13,451 nt of DNA from positions 1-13,451 of the forward strand of contig JAGOOJ010000019.1 in the NCBI GenBank assembly GCA_017992575.1, read 5' to 3'. Of the stretch, positions 5,758-13,078 are shown piece by piece. Position 1 is the stretch's first letter; each line of letters begins with the position of its first letter. The position numbers were made by a program, and so were the translations under genes. The notes under the pieces are model-generated. The model was not told the origin of the DNA. It saw only the letters and a list, made by a program, of their open reading frames with translations, and made no database searches. This DNA is from Candidatus Moraniibacteriota bacterium. Its GTDB lineage: Bacteria > Patescibacteriota > Minisyncoccia > Moranbacterales > UBA1568.

Positions 5758-6006
5758 ATGGATGCAACCACTCCGCGGACGTCGTGCGAAAGCTGTCTCA
5801 TGCCGTTTGCCAAAGATCCCGGACAACGAGAGAACGAACGCTACTGTAGCTACTGCTTCCGTGATGGTAAATTGTGCTATGAGGGTACCGATGTGAACGA
5901 ATTCAAACGTATCGCCTATCAGAACATGGTGGCTCACGGGACCAACAAAGTGCTGGCGACATTCTTCACGTGGATGATCGGCTTCGCTCCCCGCTGGAAG
6001 AAATAA
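5758..6006 (+). CDS. Small zinc-ribbon domain protein
   Basis: This 82-aa protein has a treble-Cys motif: C10-x2-C13 followed by M15-P16, then C30-x2-C33 with YCSYCFRDGKL. This is the pattern of the putative zinc-ribbon family written CxSCxMP...YCxYC (Zn_ribbon_2 type). The C-terminal half is helical and ends in ATFFTWMIGFAPRWKK, which is hydrophobic but short for a membrane span. Function is unknown. Only 2 bases separate it from tag, so translation is probably coupled. No Shine-Dalgarno sequence is seen before its ATG. Confidence 0.8.
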   Translation: MDATTPRTSCESCLMPFAKDPGQRENERYCSYCFRDGKLCYEGTDVNEFKRIAYQNMVAHGTNKVLATFFTWMIGFAPRWKK

Positions 6007-6008
6007 CT

Positions 6009-6608
6009 ATGCCTACCCCGAAAACTCGGTGTGCTTGGGTCAGCCCCGGTGACACGCTCTACGAGGAGTATCATGACCGTGAATGGGGTGTCCGCACCTA
6101 TGATGACCGGAGACTGTTCGAATTTCTCACCCTCGAGAGTGCTCAGGCCGGACTCTCTTGGTCTACCATTCTCAAAAAACGCTCTGCCTACAAAAAAGCC
6201 TTCGCCAATTTTGATCCAGAAAAAGTAGCTCGCTTTACACCTCATGACATCGACCGGCTCATGAAAGATTCCGGTATTGTTAGGCATCGTCTCAAAATCG
6301 AGTCGGCTATCAAAAACGCTCGCCTCTTTCTCGCCGTACAGAAAGAGTTCGGTTCATTTGCCCGCTACCTTACCCAGTTCAGCGATACCAAACAACCAAA
6401 CACTCAGCGTCGAACACTCTCCGATGTCCCCCCGTTCACAGAAGCATCAGAAAGATTGGCCAACGACCTCAAGGCTCGTGGTTTCAAATTCTTTGGTCCC
6501 ATCATCGGCTATGCTTTCATGCAAGCCACCGGCATGGTGAACGACCACACTACAGATTGCTTCCGTTACGATGAAGTAAAGAAGCTCAACCAAGAACAAA
6601 AACAATAA
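6009..6608 (+). CDS. tag: DNA-3-methyladenine glycosylase I
   Basis: This enzyme removes 3-methyladenine from alkylated DNA, the first step of base-excision repair in the cytoplasm. The 199-aa protein matches E. coli Tag along its length. The start CAWVSPGDTLYEEYHDREWG carries zinc ligands C8 and H22, LESAQAGLSW holds the catalytic-region Glu43 and Trp51, then come GIVRHRLKIES and RGFKFFGPIIGYAFMQATG, and VNDHTTDC gives the last ligands H180 and C184. The frame is open from ATG 5970, but ATG 6009 is chosen: it starts the family sequence directly, has GGAAG eight bases upstream, and follows the zinc-ribbon stop by 2 bases. Confidence 0.96.
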   Translation: MPTPKTRCAWVSPGDTLYEEYHDREWGVRTYDDRRLFEFLTLESAQAGLSWSTILKKRSAYKKAFANFDPEKVARFTPHDIDRLMKDSGIVRHRLKIESAIKNARLFLAVQKEFGSFARYLTQFSDTKQPNTQRRTLSDVPPFTEASERLANDLKARGFKFFGPIIGYAFMQATGMVNDHTTDCFRYDEVKKLNQEQKQ

Positions 6609-6620
6609 AGTAAGAGACAA

Positions 6621-6655
6621 AAAAAACACCCCTCGACAAGCTCAGGGTGTTTTTT
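6621..6655. terminator. Bidirectional terminator between tag and the RRM gene
   Basis: A perfect 11-bp stem AAAAAACACCC/GGGTGTTTTTT (6621-6631 with 6645-6655) has a 13-base loop CTCGACAAGCTCA. A and T runs on the two sides let it serve both convergent genes. Confidence 0.88.
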
Positions 6656-6694
6656 CGTGTCATACCGAGTATCACGAATGATACCCGACAAGGA

Positions 6695-7018
6695 CTACCA
6701 ACGGCTTCCGCCCTGGTCGTTTGCACGATACCCACCACCGTTGTTTCCACCGGTGCGAGGTGCGCGCTCTTCCAAAGGACGAGCTTCGTTGACAGTCAAC
6801 GTTCGTCCGTCTAACTCCTTACCATTCCAAAGTTCGATAGCCTTTTGAGCCTCGTCTTCGGTAGCCATCTCAACAAAAGCAAAACCGCGTGAGCGACCTG
6901 TCATTTTGTCGATGATGATCTTGGCAGAAGTGACATTCCCGGCCTGGGCGAAAGCATCGCGCAGTCCGTCCTCGGTCGTACCGTAGGAAACGCCACCAAC
7001 ATACAATTTGGTTGCCAT
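6695..7018 (-). CDS. RRM-type single-domain RNA-binding protein
   Basis: This 107-aa protein consists of one RNA recognition motif plus a Gly/Arg/Asn-rich tail. RNP2 is LYVGGV (5-10) and RNP1 is RGFAFVEM (44-51), with the aromatic residues at Y6, F46 and F48 that stack on RNA. The 84-107 tail (GGNNGGGYRANDQGG) resembles the cold-inducible Rbp proteins of cyanobacteria and other bacteria. It probably binds single-stranded RNA in the cytoplasm, with no specific target known. It is monocistronic, converges on tag, and seems to carry a long leader (candidate promoter at 7151-7179, about 125 bases of 5' UTR) without a Shine-Dalgarno sequence at the ATG. Confidence 0.93.
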   Translation of the reverse strand: MATKLYVGGVSYGTTEDGLRDAFAQAGNVTSAKIIIDKMTGRSRGFAFVEMATEDEAQKAIELWNGKELDGRTLTVNEARPLEERAPRTGGNNGGGYRANDQGGSRW

Positions 7019-7150
7019 ATCGAATCTATCACTTGATTACCGCGTAAGTGGACCTTTCTCAAACTTCTGGCTCTACTGCACGGAATTCAAGTTTGGCAAC
7101 CGAATATCACGCCTCAGCGTACTTCCAGAGAGAAAACTTACAACACCCGC

Positions 7151-7179
7151 AATGTAGCATGAAAGAAGCCTTTTGGCAA
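7151..7179 (-). promoter_or_regulatory. Candidate promoter of the RRM gene
   Basis: On the minus strand TTGCCA (7174-7179, 5/6) and TACATT (7151-7156, 4/6) are separated by 17 bases. Transcription would begin near 7144, about 125 bases before the RRM start codon. No other good pair was found nearer the gene. Confidence 0.4.
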
Positions 7180-7207
7180 GCCCCATACTCACCTGAATTC
7201 CAAAATC

Positions 7208-7282
7208 CCAATGTCAAATTTCAAATGAAATCTGAATGAAAAAAATTCAAAATTGAAACATTAATAATTGATTTGACATTGG
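7208..7282. repeat. AT-rich inverted-repeat element
   Basis: Perfect 12-base arms CCAATGTCAAAT (7208-7219) and ATTTGACATTGG (7271-7282) flank 51 bases made of small palindromes such as TTTCAAATGAAA and TTCAAAATTGAA. A further TTTGACATT copy lies at 7293-7301. The 289-base interval 7019-7307 has no credible gene. The element resembles dispersed AT-rich intergenic repeats seen in environmental genomes, and may also end transcription of the 7308-9919 operon. Confidence 0.6.
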
Positions 7283-7307
7283 TCATTTAAGCTTTGACAT
7301 TCTTTGT

Positions 7308-7673
7308 CTATTCCCAGATGTTGAGCCAGACACCAGCGTAGTGCACGACAACGTAAAGGAAAAACAGATAGCCGAGAATACCAGCAATCAGAGTTGAAAG
7401 AATGACATTTATGATACGATTCCGTTCCCGTTTGGCCTGATCAAGAGTGCATACCCCCTGCCTTCGGAAATACAAGAATATACTTCCCGCTAACAGGATT
7501 AATCCGAGCGCGCGAAACGCCCACTTATACTCTCCGTAGAGGACATCAGTGAGTGAGGCCGCCACCGTCACGGTACTCACTCCCAGAAGCACCAGGATAA
7601 TCGGTGACAGGCAACACATCGAGGCAAACAGTACCGGCAGTCCCGCAACTTTAAAAATTTCTTTCAATGTCAT
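7308..7673 (-). CDS. Small membrane protein with vicinal cysteines (MerT-like pattern)
   Basis: This 121-aa protein has three hydrophobic segments (about 10-36, 52-70, 87-112). The first contains the Cys pair C20-C21 in SMCCLSPIILVLLG, and a third Cys is at C75 in RRQGVCTLDQ after the second helix. The CC-x-x-P pattern in the first helix recalls MerT-type metal carriers, but the rest does not clearly match, so this is a resemblance only. It starts 13 bases after msrB and is the last gene of the operon. Possible roles are metal or small-molecule transport, or supplying reducing equivalents to the anchored MsrB. Neither can be shown from the sequence. Confidence 0.7.
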   Translation of the reverse strand: MTLKEIFKVAGLPVLFASMCCLSPIILVLLGVSTVTVAASLTDVLYGEYKWAFRALGLILLAGSIFLYFRRQGVCTLDQAKRERNRIINVILSTLIAGILGYLFFLYVVVHYAGVWLNIWE

Positions 7674-7686
7674 AAGAAATTGGTTG

Positions 7687-8211
7687 TTATTTGCTCTCTA
7701 CTGGCTGTTCATTATCCGGTATAAACTTCAAAGCATCACCATTGATACAGTAGCGCAGTCCGGTGGGTGCTGGACCGTCGTTAAAAACATGACCGAGATG
7801 TCCGCCATCTTTAGAGAGGACCTCTGTGCGGGTCGTAAACAAAGTATCATCTTCTGCAGTCTTCACAGCATCAGCACTGATAGGTCGTGTGAAACTCGGC
7901 CAGCCAGTCCCAGAATCAAACTTATCCTCTGAACGAAAGACTGGCTCATTGTTATCGGCGGACACATAGGTCCCCTGACGCTTTTCGGTATAGAGTGGAC
8001 TGCTAAACGGTGGCTCGGTGCCCTTCTCACGCAAAATCTTGGCCTGCTCCGGTGTCATCTCGACACAACCATTCACCCCACAGCTCGCTCCGGTCACTTC
8101 TTTTTTTTCTTCCATACGTGTTTGTACATAATAATACGCCACCGCTCCAAGGATAACCAAAGGAACAGTCGCAAGGAGTAAAGTTTTGGATGAGATGTTA
8201 TACATAAGCAT
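7687..8211 (-). CDS. msrB: Membrane-anchored peptide-methionine (R)-S-oxide reductase
   Basis: MsrB reduces methionine-R-sulfoxide in oxidised proteins. The 174-aa protein starts with a transmembrane anchor (about 11-28), so the catalytic domain should face outside the cytoplasm. The domain shows MTPEQAKILREKGTEPPFSS, FDSGTGWPSFTRPI (GTGWPSF at 101-107), GGHLGHVFNDGPAPTGLRYC with catalytic C155, and NGDALKF. The two zinc CxxC pairs of zinc-type MsrBs are missing (EVLSKDGGHLGHVF and VSADNNEPVF occupy those places). An extra pair, C44 and C49 in SCGVNGC, precedes the domain and could resolve the catalytic cysteine. ATG 8211 is chosen over ATG 8259 because it follows the permease stop by 8 bases and gives a normal anchor; 8205 is also possible. 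Confidence 0.93.
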   Translation of the reverse strand: MLMYNISSKTLLLATVPLVILGAVAYYYVQTRMEEKKEVTGASCGVNGCVEMTPEQAKILREKGTEPPFSSPLYTEKRQGTYVSADNNEPVFRSEDKFDSGTGWPSFTRPISADAVKTAEDDTLFTTRTEVLSKDGGHLGHVFNDGPAPTGLRYCINGDALKFIPDNEQPVESK

Positions 8212-8219
8212 TCTTATAA

Positions 8220-8993
8220 TCACATCCGGACGCCACGACCAGAGTAGAACAAATACCACACCGTGAATGACAGCGCGCCTGACAGAGTAATGAGGATAAT
8301 ATAGGCAATAGAGATACTGACATCCGTCACCCCGGTCAATCCATACCGGAAACCGTTAATCATATACAGAAGCGGGTTCCACAATGACACCTCGCGCCAC
8401 ACGGCCGGCAACATCGAGAGCGAATAGAACGTCCCAGCCAGGTAGGTCAGTGGCGTCAGGATAAACGTTGGAAAAATCGAGATACTATCGAAGTCCTTGG
8501 CAAAGATAGCGTTGATGAGTCCGGCCAGAGAAAACACCACTGATGTCAGAAAGGCGAAAGCGACGACATGAAACACACTATGAACAGAGATCGGCGTAAA
8601 GAAAAATGAAATAACCAGAAGGATTGCTCCCGTCACCAAACCACGAAGTACCCCACCCGTCACATACCCCAAAATCATAATCCAGTATGGTGTCGGCGAT
8701 ACCTGAATTTCTTCAATAGACCGCTGGAACTTGGCGATATAGTACCCAAAGGCCGAGTGCATAAATGACTGCGTGATAACTGAAATCATGATGACCCCCG
8801 GCACGATAAACTCCATGTAGCTCATGCCATTAATCGGTGCCACCTGTGTCCCGATAAACTTCCCAAAGACCAGAAAGTACAGTACTGTCGTCACCGCTGG
8901 TGGCAGAAGCGTCTGGACCCATACCCGAAACAAACGGAGGAATTCTTTCCGTACAATCGTCACATAGGAAGCGAGCATTTGTTTTCCATTCAT
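8220..8993 (-). CDS. yadH: ABC-2 type exporter permease (YadH-like)
   Basis: This 257-aa permease has six predicted transmembrane helices and the layout of E. coli YadH. The N-terminal RVWVQTLLPPAVTTVLYFLV is followed by SYMEFIVPGVIMISVITQS, KFQRSIEEIQVSPTP, the central SLAGLINAIFAKDFD, and TFILTPLTYLAGTFYSL. It closes with NPLLYMINGFRYGL. It should form a homodimer that pairs with the adjacent ATPase. The substrate of this subfamily is unknown; drug, lipid or polysaccharide export are typical of ABC-2 systems. Its ATG overlaps the ATPase stop by four bases (ATGA), a strong sign of coupled translation. The symbol marks resemblance, not proven orthology. Confidence 0.93.
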   Translation of the reverse strand: MNGKQMLASYVTIVRKEFLRLFRVWVQTLLPPAVTTVLYFLVFGKFIGTQVAPINGMSYMEFIVPGVIMISVITQSFMHSAFGYYIAKFQRSIEEIQVSPTPYWIMILGYVTGGVLRGLVTGAILLVISFFFTPISVHSVFHVVAFAFLTSVVFSLAGLINAIFAKDFDSISIFPTFILTPLTYLAGTFYSLSMLPAVWREVSLWNPLLYMINGFRYGLTGVTDVSISIAYIILITLSGALSFTVWYLFYSGRGVRM

Positions 8994-9919
8994 AGACTTG
9001 AAGTACCATTGATTTTCTGCATGAAAAATTCTTCCAAACGATTCGTCTTGTTACGTACACTGCGCACCCGGATATCCAGACGATTGAGGGCGTTAATGGC
9101 ATCGTTGATAGACTCCCCTTGTTTCACCGTCATCTCGATAGTGTTGTCATCAACCTTGTGCACACCAAACTGTGCCACCAATTTCTCAGTCGCTTCTGGA
9201 AGTGACTGCTCCAGATCAAACACAAATGTTTCCTTATCCATCTTGGAGAGCAATTCTTTGACTGGACCACACTCAATCACTTCACCCTTATTGATGATGG
9301 CCATGTTATTGCACAATTGCTCGGCTTCTTCCAAATAATGCGTTGTCAAAATAATCGTCGTCCCAGACTGGTTGAGCGTCTCCAAAAATTCCCACATCTC
9401 GCGACGGATTTCGATATCGACGCCAGCGGTCGGTTCATCAAGGATGAGCACCTTGGGGCTATGTACTAGTCCGCGAGCGATCATCAATCGACGCTTCATT
9501 CCACCTGAAAGGGTGCGTGAAGCTTCATTACGTTTCTCATAGAGGCCCAGTTGCTTCAAGAGTTCTTCAGCTTTCGGTAGCGCCTCTTTGCGTGGGATGC
9601 CATAGTATCCCGCCTGGTCGAGCACGATATCAATCACTTTTTCAAATATTCCAAAGTTGAATTCCTGTGGCACTACGCCTAAGTGCATCTTGGCCTTCTG
9701 ATAATCATCATCAATAGACAATCCTTCGATACTGACTGTCCCAGCTGATTTCTCCACTAACCCACAGACAACATTGATGAGGGTGCTCTTGCCAGCACCA
9801 TTGGGTCCGAGCAAAGCAAAAAAGTCTCCTTGGGCCACCGTCAAATCAACACCACGAAGCGCCTCCACTCCGTTGCCGTAGACTTTTTTCAGTCCCTTGA
9901 TTTCAATAGCGTTAACCAT
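8990..9919 (-). CDS. yadG: ABC exporter ATP-binding protein (YadG-like)
   Basis: This 309-aa ATPase has Walker A GPNGAGKST (38-46), Q-loop Q85 in GVVPQEFNFG, signature LSGGMKRR (137-144), Walker B VLILDEPTAGVD (157-168) and H-loop H194 in ILTTHYLEEAE. A C-terminal regulatory segment of about 80 residues ends in NKTNRLEEFF, as in E. coli YadG and similar CcmA-type ATPases. It powers the following YadH-like permease at the inner face of the membrane. It is first gene of the 9919-7308 operon. No good Shine-Dalgarno precedes ATG 9919; GAGGAG lies about 20 bases upstream. The symbol marks resemblance only. Confidence 0.96.
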   Translation of the reverse strand: MVNAIEIKGLKKVYGNGVEALRGVDLTVAQGDFFALLGPNGAGKSTLINVVCGLVEKSAGTVSIEGLSIDDDYQKAKMHLGVVPQEFNFGIFEKVIDIVLDQAGYYGIPRKEALPKAEELLKQLGLYEKRNEASRTLSGGMKRRLMIARGLVHSPKVLILDEPTAGVDIEIRREMWEFLETLNQSGTTIILTTHYLEEAEQLCNNMAIINKGEVIECGPVKELLSKMDKETFVFDLEQSLPEATEKLVAQFGVHKVDDNTIEMTVKQGESINDAINALNRLDIRVRSVRNKTNRLEEFFMQKINGTSSL

Positions 9920-9943
9920 AGTATTGTATAGAGAGGTCTCCTC

Positions 9944-9972
9944 AGTATACGCTTTTCACACCAAACGAGCAA
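9944..9972 (-). promoter_or_regulatory. Candidate promoter of the ABC/msrB operon
   Basis: On the minus strand TTGCTC (9967-9972, 4/6) and TATACT (9944-9949, 5/6) are 17 bases apart, placing the start of transcription near 9937, about 18 bases before the ATPase ATG. Confidence 0.5.
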
Positions 9973-10001
9973 CCACCCGACATGGGTGTTCACTTCTCAG
10001 T

Positions 10002-10055
10002 AAGTCTTTTTTTAGCACCAGAAGGTTGTATTGTATATCGTGCCAAAAAAGACTT
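10002..10055. repeat. Long imperfect inverted repeat
   Basis: Arms 10002-10018 (AAGTCTTTTTTTAGCAC) and 10040-10055 (GTGCCAAAAAAGACTT) pair with one bulge and one G-U or mismatch position, around a 21-base spacer. It lies just downstream of the TSP3 gene stop and about 80 bases before the ABC ATPase. It could form a cruciform or an mRNA 3' stem, but no T-run follows on either strand. Confidence 0.6.
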
Positions 10056-10066
10056 CCTATCAGGAA
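10045..10066 (-). terminator. Candidate terminator of the DUF2339/TSP3 operon
   Basis: On the minus strand the stem TTCCT-GAT-AGGAA (10054-10066) overlaps the stop codon and is followed, after GTC, by TTTTTT (10045-10050). The stem is short, so strength is uncertain. An overlapping alternative hairpin uses ATCAGG/CCTGAT. Confidence 0.45.
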
Positions 10067-11274
10067 CCTGATTCTTCTTCAGGAAGAGGATTGGTTGGCT
10101 TTTTGATGGTCAACGCAAAGAGTACCACGAGGACTCCCAAGGCAATACCCATACCAGCCCAAGGAACCCAAGCGTGTCTTTCTGTAAAACGGCTTTCTTG
10201 GGTGTCGCACTTATCACCCATCCCGTCACCATCAGTGTCCTTCTGATCTGGATTGGGTAAATTCTTGCAGTTATCCCGAATATTGGCCAATCCGTCAAAA
10301 TCAAAATCTTCACACAGATCCCCGATCTTATTTTGATTCAAATCTTCCTGATCAGTATTCGCAAGAGAGGGGCAATTATCCTTGGCATCCGAAATACCGT
10401 CCGCATCAGTATCAGTGGGTTTGTAGTAAGGGTTAGGTACTAAATTTTTTACCGGAAGGATGATAACTGGAGACGCCGAAGAAAGAGCATAGGAAGAAGC
10501 AGGTATCCCAACACGAGTATCTGACAGGGTGTACAGTCGATAACTCTCATTTGGCTGGGCAAGAAATTTCACATGTCGCTCCTGCAGATTGTTTCTCTCC
10601 ATAGAAAACGAAAGCTCTGTCAGACGAAGTGGTTGGTTGTACCAAAACGTAATCTTCCAAATTTTAGAAAAAGTGCGAGGAAAAACAACCTGACGATTCG
10701 TCACCGCCGTAGGAGAAAGTACAATTTTTTCTGCATCACTAATGACAGCGACCACACCCACCTTTGTAGGCAACGTCACGTTGGTATCAACAAAAAAAGT
10801 AAACCCGGACATACTTTCTGGCTCTGGTGTCTCGACAACAATCGTTCTCATCCCAGTGACACCAGTTGCTGGTAAAGCAAACTCCACATACGTACTTTGA
10901 TTCTTGTCGTACAGGGTCGCTCCTGATGTTGCACTATCCGTTTCAGTAGCATCCAAAACAATCGACGGTAAAAATTCTCTGGCGGGAAGAACAACTGAAT
11001 TAGTTGCGTAAGACTCCAGAGTACCTTTCTGAATATTAGTGATAGCCACCCCATTTTCCACTTGCCCAGCCGAAGTAAATTCCTCAGGAGGAAAAACGAC
11101 ATCAACCACTGATGGTGTCAGTATCGGATTAATCGGCAAATCAACCATTTGCTGAAAATTATCGGTAACCGCATGAACACTATTGGAAGTAGAAGGAGCC
11201 CCTTGTCCAAAAGCGACACTCAGAGGGGAAAAGAGCATCAGTCCAGAAACAACCAGGGAACGTCGACTAAACAT
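10060..11274 (-). CDS. Secreted, C-terminally anchored protein with thrombospondin type 3 repeats
   Basis: This 404-aa protein has a signal peptide (1-24, RRSLVVSGLMLFSPLSVAFG, cleavage near the GQG/A), then about 250 residues of beta-rich extracellular domain of unrecognised type. Part of that domain (about 140-215, including ETPEPESMSGFTFFVD) looks discoidin-like. Thrombospondin type 3 repeats follow at about 288-357: DTDADGISDAKDNCP, then DLNQNKIGDLCEDFDFDG, then KDTDGDGMGDKCD, with the aspartates and cysteines expected for calcium binding. A single transmembrane helix (about 369-391) and a short basic tail complete it. It follows the DUF2339 gene by 10 bases. The role may be an extracytoplasmic partner of DUF2339, though this is inferred from gene order only. 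ATG 11274 gives a proper signal peptide. Confidence 0.87.
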   Translation of the reverse strand: MFSRRSLVVSGLMLFSPLSVAFGQGAPSTSNSVHAVTDNFQQMVDLPINPILTPSVVDVVFPPEEFTSAGQVENGVAITNIQKGTLESYATNSVVLPAREFLPSIVLDATETDSATSGATLYDKNQSTYVEFALPATGVTGMRTIVVETPEPESMSGFTFFVDTNVTLPTKVGVVAVISDAEKIVLSPTAVTNRQVVFPRTFSKIWKITFWYNQPLRLTELSFSMERNNLQERHVKFLAQPNESYRLYTLSDTRVGIPASSYALSSASPVIILPVKNLVPNPYYKPTDTDADGISDAKDNCPSLANTDQEDLNQNKIGDLCEDFDFDGLANIRDNCKNLPNPDQKDTDGDGMGDKCDTQESRFTERHAWVPWAGMGIALGVLVVLFALTIKKPTNPLPEEESGS

Positions 11275-11284
11275 ATTTCGTATT

Positions 11285-13051
11285 TTAGTTTTTTATTTCT
11301 TTCTTTTTTGATTGCACAAAAGCCGTACCCATAAGCAATCCTCCTAGGACAAAAAAGGTGACAACCCTTCCTGCTAAATCCATGCGCCACACATCGACCA
11401 ATACCAGTCGGACAATAACCACCAAAACCAGCGTTCCTCCATACAACCAGAGGCCCCTCCTCGAAAGTCGCTGTCCCTGGAAGTAACACACAATTCCAAT
11501 ACTGGTGTAAACGAGATAACTCAGCATCGTACCTAAGCTTGCCAAGCCATATCCATATGATGATGATCCTGCATGGAGAGCCTTCCAAAGCAACATATAA
11601 AAATAAATACTCCCGGAAATCATGTAAAAATTACTCGCCTGAAAATAAGATTTCTCTGCCGAAGGAGGGAGATACCTACGAAAAGAAAGTCCTAACCCCA
11701 TCAGTCCGCAGGCAACAAAAAGTAGCACGAGAAAGTCAGCATGAAACACTCCCTTGTACCAACTTGTTGCGGTATAACTTCCTAGCGCCAAAAACATTGG
11801 TCCTACTATAAAGATACTGGAGCGCATCGCCGTTTCAATACGACGAGAGAATAGAGCCACGACAAGAGGAATCAACAGACTCTCTCCAATATAGGCCAAA
11901 GTCAGTGCGGGGCCATCGAGTTCAACCGCTGTAGCGGCCACCAACATCACAACAGCTACAGAACCATGAGCATAAAAAATTTCCCGCTTCCCAGAAATTT
12001 TCGTCACCACAAATGAAGCCCCCGCAAACACTACCATCCATGTTGAAAGTAAAAGGCTCTGCCATTCTTTTTGCCCAGCTACCAACACCCAAAGAATAAG
12101 AAAGAGCCCATTGCCAAAAATGACTGCTATTTCTGCAGGTGAGGGAAGCTCTATATTCTTCTTCAACGACACTATGTTAGTCAAAAAGATAATCGCTGTA
12201 AAACCGAAGGCGAGAAGAAGTAATAAATCTCTCTGGGGAGAAAAAGCCAGGGACAGGAAATGCGGGGCACTATATACCGTCACTAGCAAAAGAGCGTAAA
12301 GGGAGAGGCTTCGCCATTTTGTAACAAAAACAACCCAAACCGTCCCAAGCATTACCATCATGAGATAAGAGAACAATCCCACCTGATCAGTATTCGAAGC
12401 GTTCGTAAGAAGTGGTGCGACGCCAGCTAATATAAGCCCCACTATAGCAAGAGATTTATTACGGAAAGACACACTTGCAAAAGCGACAACCACAACGCTC
12501 AAAAACATCACTACCAAAGCGGATGTTGGTGTAAAAAAATCATACAAGTACCTCGCTGCATATAGCATCAAAAGTATCGTCGTAGACCCTACTACCAAGA
12601 AAACACTGCCTTGATGTACAAATTTTTGCATGCGTTGCCAACCAAATCCAAGAAGTCCAGCCCCGGCTACGAGACCAACAGTAATCCGCCCCATTGGCCC
12701 TATCCAATCATTGATAAAAGCATAACTCACGAGCCAGCCAAAAGCCATAAGTATCAAGAGTCCGCCTAACTTCAAAAGCCAGTCGCGTCGTAACCAATCA
12801 ATAATATCCGTTTTCGATTTACTGTTGACCGGCGACTGTAGTGTTGGAACAGCCCCAAGAGAAACAGATTTTCCCACAGAGGCAACAGGCACTGAAGCAG
12901 GTGCTTCTTTATTTGTCACCAACGTTTCTGTCGGAAGAGAAGAAGAAGTCACTGGAGCCACTCCCGATTGCATCAATCGCTCCACTTTTTCCAAACGACT
13001 TCGGAGATTAAAAACGAGAAGGAATAAAACAAAAACGAGAAGATATATCAT
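11285..13051 (-). CDS. DUF2339 family polytopic membrane protein
   Basis: This 588-aa protein has an N-terminal hydrophobic segment (IYLLVFVLFLLVFNL), a short coiled stretch (RSRLEKVERLMQ), a Ser/Thr/Pro-rich linker, and then about 16 further membrane helices. The first of these begins after the family signature DWLRRDWLLKLGGLLILMAF and continues with YAFINDWIGPMGRITVGLVA. Later hallmarks are GWQRMQKF and the aromatic RYLYDFFTP. Family function is unknown; it resembles large envelope proteins. In proteobacteria DUF2339 is often beside DUF3999, a periplasmic protein with a C-terminal helix. Here the TSP3 protein has that same arrangement. The ATG at 13051 has no Shine-Dalgarno sequence. Confidence 0.88.
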   Translation of the reverse strand: MIYLLVFVLFLLVFNLRSRLEKVERLMQSGVAPVTSSSLPTETLVTNKEAPASVPVASVGKSVSLGAVPTLQSPVNSKSKTDIIDWLRRDWLLKLGGLLILMAFGWLVSYAFINDWIGPMGRITVGLVAGAGLLGFGWQRMQKFVHQGSVFLVVGSTTILLMLYAARYLYDFFTPTSALVVMFLSVVVVAFASVSFRNKSLAIVGLILAGVAPLLTNASNTDQVGLFSYLMMVMLGTVWVVFVTKWRSLSLYALLLVTVYSAPHFLSLAFSPQRDLLLLLAFGFTAIIFLTNIVSLKKNIELPSPAEIAVIFGNGLFLILWVLVAGQKEWQSLLLSTWMVVFAGASFVVTKISGKREIFYAHGSVAVVMLVAATAVELDGPALTLAYIGESLLIPLVVALFSRRIETAMRSSIFIVGPMFLALGSYTATSWYKGVFHADFLVLLFVACGLMGLGLSFRRYLPPSAEKSYFQASNFYMISGSIYFYMLLWKALHAGSSSYGYGLASLGTMLSYLVYTSIGIVCYFQGQRLSRRGLWLYGGTLVLVVIVRLVLVDVWRMDLAGRVVTFFVLGGLLMGTAFVQSKKKEIKN

Positions 13052-13078
13052 ATTGTATTTGTATTTTTACTTTTCATT

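Noticed and set aside
5596..5937. 113-aa minus-strand ORF opposite the zinc-ribbon gene
   Set aside because: It is antisense to a conserved Cys-motif gene and ends just upstream of tRNA-Ser; composition is not protein-like.
5934..6287. 117-aa minus-strand ORF opposite tag
   Set aside because: It lies antisense to the well-supported zinc-ribbon and Tag genes and has no family features.
7048..7239. 63-aa + strand ORF in the interval upstream of the RRM gene
   Set aside because: It overlaps the candidate RRM promoter and part of the AT-rich repeat, has no Shine-Dalgarno and no recognisable domain.
8212..8259. Upstream ATG at 8259 as start of msrB
   Set aside because: It would overlap the permease gene by 40 bases and put a polar, Trp-rich stretch ahead of a normal anchor; ATG 8211 is more natural.
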